DNA of 64,000 nt from Hermodarchaeum sp048939595. GTDB taxonomy: Archaea > Asgardarchaeota > Hermodarchaeia > Hermodarchaeales > Hermodarchaeaceae. The stretch lies in NCBI GenBank assembly GCA_048939595.1, contig JBHLPI010000002.1, positions 19,012 through 83,011 of the forward strand, given 5' to 3'. Below the pieces are notes generated by a model. That model saw only the letters and a list, made by a program, of their open reading frames with translations. It was not told where the DNA came from and ran no database searches. Below, in pieces: positions 62,277-64,000 of this stretch. The translations under genes and the position numbers were made by a program. How positions within the stretch are numbered: position 1 is the stretch's first letter; each line of letters opens with the position of its first letter.

Positions 62277-63318
62277 GGCTGACGACCTTTTCGACCCAAT
62301 AAGATCCAGGATAGTTTTTGGCGACAAGTCGGAGTCCATCTTCGATAATGAGAATGATTTCGTCGTCACTTGAAACCGATTCAAGTGAAAAAAAGGCACT
62401 ATACCCATCTGAAGCTATCACCTGCAGGGTCGTTGCCGAAGATAACGGTTGGGCATCAGCAAGGATTAGGTTCAGTTGTATTCCAGTGTAATTCTGGGCA
62501 GGAAGCTGCGTAACTGAGCCAATGAGCTGGGCTTCAAAGGTTACCTCTTGATCAGCATAGGTGAAATAGGAAAACCGGAGAGGTTGAGCCACTTGCCCTA
62601 CTACTTCACAACTAAGGGGATCAAAAACGGGTCGCCATACGAAGACCATGTACAAACTGGCTCCAAAAGCGATAACGATCAAAAAGACGAGTGCGGAAAT
62701 GCGGTATGGTCCGAGGCGCCGCCAGACGGAGTCTTCAGATCTCATTGTGGTAGTTGAAGTCGATGTGCGATAGATATTGGATTCCAGGACTAGATAGGTT
62801 GTGGCGTGACCGAAATAGCCACCAAAGATTATTCCTGAAGAGAATGCAAGAATACAAAGGAGGAACAGGAAAATGATTGGCGCTCCGGAGAAGAAGAAGA
62901 GCTGGAAGATGAGAACATTAGAGGCTGCGGCGAAGCCTCCAATAATACACCAAAATGGGAGTGAATCTCGTTGACCAATGGCATAAAAGCCAATATCAAT
63001 GATCAGTCCTTGGATGAGACTTACAAGTACAACGATAAGACCGTGAGTGCTACCTGTAAAGAATTCCACAAAGCCTTTGAGAAGGCCAGCAGCAGTGGCG
63101 GTCCCTGGTTTTCGAAGTAGTCCAGCTGCTAGCACAATCCAGAAGACATGGAGGCCACTAAGAAATTGCCCTGCACCGAAAGGAGTACCGATGGCAGAAT
63201 TAAGGAGGAGCCCTAAATATCCCACGAATGTGCTTAATGCGCCACCTAATGCGCTGAGAACAGCAATGGTGACCAAATTACGAGTAGTGAAGTAGTAGGA
63301 AGGAGAGGAACTATTCAT
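62263..63318 (-). CDS. ECF transporter S component (YkoE-like) with extracytoplasmic C-terminal domain, 351 aa
   Basis: The ATG at 63318, with GGTGACC upstream, is preferred over one 63 bases before. Residues 1-190 hold the S-component helices, for example TIAVLSALGGALSTFVGYLG and TGSTHGLIVVLVSLIQGLII. After a further membrane helix (ALVFLIVIAFGASLYMVFV, about 215-235) there is a soluble domain of about 100 residues. It ends in RLVAKNYPGSYWVEKVVSLV, the same ending as the repeats of the protein encoded upstream (WVKNV(V/A)(S/T)IE). YkoE-type S components import thiamin precursors. An attached outside domain is unusual. Confidence 0.75.
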   Translation of the reverse strand: MNSSSPSYYFTTRNLVTIAVLSALGGALSTFVGYLGLLLNSAIGTPFGAGQFLSGLHVFWIVLAAGLLRKPGTATAAGLLKGFVEFFTGSTHGLIVVLVSLIQGLIIDIGFYAIGQRDSLPFWCIIGGFAAASNVLIFQLFFFSGAPIIFLFLLCILAFSSGIIFGGYFGHATTYLVLESNIYRTSTSTTTMRSEDSVWRRLGPYRISALVFLIVIAFGASLYMVFVWRPVFDPLSCEVVGQVAQPLRFSYFTYADQEVTFEAQLIGSVTQLPAQNYTGIQLNLILADAQPLSSATTLQVIASDGYSAFFSLESVSSDDEIILIIEDGLRLVAKNYPGSYWVEKVVSLVIT

Positions 63319-63340
63319 GAGGTCACCTTTTCTTGATGTT

Positions 63341-64000
63341 TTACGGGGGGAAGCTGTCTCGGATAATTTCAATAGAGACAACGTTTTTTACCCATCGCGC
63401 TCCGGCACTGCCCTTAAACCAAGCAGGATGAGTGGTTTGTGCGGCATCTGTATTGCTATATGAACCATCTGGAGTGAGGAATGCTAGTTGCGGTCCATCA
63501 ACCCAAGTGGGCGTTACGGTCCCATTATAGATATACCCGAGGATGAGATCGCCTTGAATGGCGTAGATCGACGAGTTGGGATAGAGGTTATAGTAGGCAA
63601 AGCTTTGGACATAACCATCAGCCGTGACGTTGACAATATCATCAGTATCAATGGTGGCGACAAGTTCAACGATGGAACTAAGGAGAACACCTTGATAGGT
63701 TCCATTTCCACGCCAATTTCCGATGAAGTTTTGGTAGGCCGTGAAGGCTTGAAGATTATTCATCAGGGCCAAATCGACGAGGTAGACATTTCGTTCATTG
63801 CTTCCATCAATAACTTTGACATGAAATGATCCGCCGATATAGGTATCTGGAAGCACTTCGATGGTGGCAACGTTCTTTACCCAGCGGGCACCGGCGCTGC
63901 CAAAGAACCAGCTTGGGTGGGTTGTTTGGTTGGCATCATCATTACTGTAAGCCCCATCGGTTGGTAGAAAGACTGTACGGGGTCCATCACTCCATGAAGG
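63341..64000 (-). CDS. secreted repeat protein with molybdopterin-binding-like domains (5' end outside window)
   Basis: The frame is open from 64000 to the stop at 63341; the true start lies beyond the window. At least two copies of one domain are visible, each ending in DG-x-YSN-x-DA-x-QTTHP(A/S)WF-x-GSAGARWVKNV (about 63362-63499 and 63846-63995). The middle has NWRGNGTYQGVLLSSIVELV and VNVTADGYVQSFAYYNLYP. The Y-x-G-V-x-L-x-x-L, A-D-G-Y and R-W-V-K-x-V-x-x-I order resembles sulfite-oxidase-type pterin-binding domains, but without a visible metal cysteine. It lies 22 bases before the YkoE-like gene, in one operon, and probably binds the transported ligand outside the cell. Confidence 0.6.
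   Translation of the reverse strand, partial: PSWSDGPRTVFLPTDGAYSNDDANQTTHPSWFFGSAGARWVKNVATIEVLPDTYIGGSFHVKVIDGSNERNVYLVDLALMNNLQAFTAYQNFIGNWRGNGTYQGVLLSSIVELVATIDTDDIVNVTADGYVQSFAYYNLYPNSSIYAIQGDLILGYIYNGTVTPTWVDGPQLAFLTPDGSYSNTDAAQTTHPAWFKGSAGARWVKNVVSIEIIRDSFPP

Noticed and set aside
1..64000. CRISPR array, integrase or insertion sequence
   Set aside because: No regularly spaced direct repeats, no transposase or integrase motifs and no flanked inverted-repeat element were seen; the two stem-closed segments have different end sequences and are not copies of one MITE.

Overview
This window looks like a chromosomal piece of an archaeon, most likely an Asgard archaeon. Archaeal traits are a CDC48-type double AAA+ ATPase, F420 biosynthesis (CofE plus a CofF/MptN-type ligase), formylmethanofuran dehydrogenase subunits B and D, tungsten-type aldehyde:ferredoxin oxidoreductase, a 2-oxoacid:ferredoxin oxidoreductase operon, a ThiN-type thiamin phosphate synthase, TATA-like boxes about 27-30 bases before several start codons, and frequent GTG/TTG starts with Shine-Dalgarno sequences. 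The Asgard assignment rests mainly on a protein made of two gelsolin repeats (40998-41609) and on a longin-like protein (21096-21755). Two-gelsolin-domain proteins are best known from Thorarchaeia, so that class is a reasonable but unproven guess.

Layout. 0-8.4 kb: a partial Lrp/AsnC-type regulator, then an accessory stretch with two paralogous microprotein genes, each followed at almost the same distance by a stem-closed structured element; a single-span microprotein; a very large gingipain-like (C25) surface protease; and decayed genes (a sirtuin N-terminus, a DUF308 membrane protein). 8.4-15.1 kb: a secreted beta-propeller protein, a HIT hydrolase, a membrane phosphodiesterase-like protein and aldehyde:ferredoxin oxidoreductase. 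15.1-24.4 kb: a minus-strand operon with CDC48, a PH-like protein, an SPFH-like protein and a V4R-like protein, next to a GIFT/IFT52-like protein, a longin-like protein and a membrane-anchored magnesium-chelatase-like AAA+/VWA protein. 24.4-29.8 kb: DinB-like, macrodomain, ECF S component, ThiN, methyltransferase, an AIR-synthase-like enzyme and a DMT transporter. 29.8-32.7 kb: korDABC operon, in which the ferredoxin gene lacks an ordinary start codon. 33-36 kb: CAAX-type membrane protease, iron-sulfur flavoprotein, MobA-like nucleotidyltransferase.

36-46.5 kb: three paralogous large DNA-binding-type proteins surround the F420 ligases, the two-gelsolin protein and a pair of small unknown genes; two paralogous nucleotidyltransferase-like proteins follow. 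46.5-51.7 kb: fwdD, a K+-independent-type membrane pyrophosphatase, a second CPBP protease and fwdB. 51.7-59.1 kb: two HAD hydrolases, two YbjN-like paralogues, an MFS transporter, a zinc ribbon microprotein, cytidine deaminase, a cupin and a two-subunit L-serine dehydratase. 59.2-64 kb: an arsenite-methyltransferase remnant and a YkoEDC-like ECF importer whose S component carries an extracytoplasmic domain resembling the repeats of a secreted protein encoded just upstream.

Metabolically the window suits an anaerobe using ferredoxin, F420 and tetrahydromethanopterin-type C1 chemistry with tungsten or molybdenum enzymes. I see no rRNA or tRNA gene, no CRISPR array and no intact insertion sequence.
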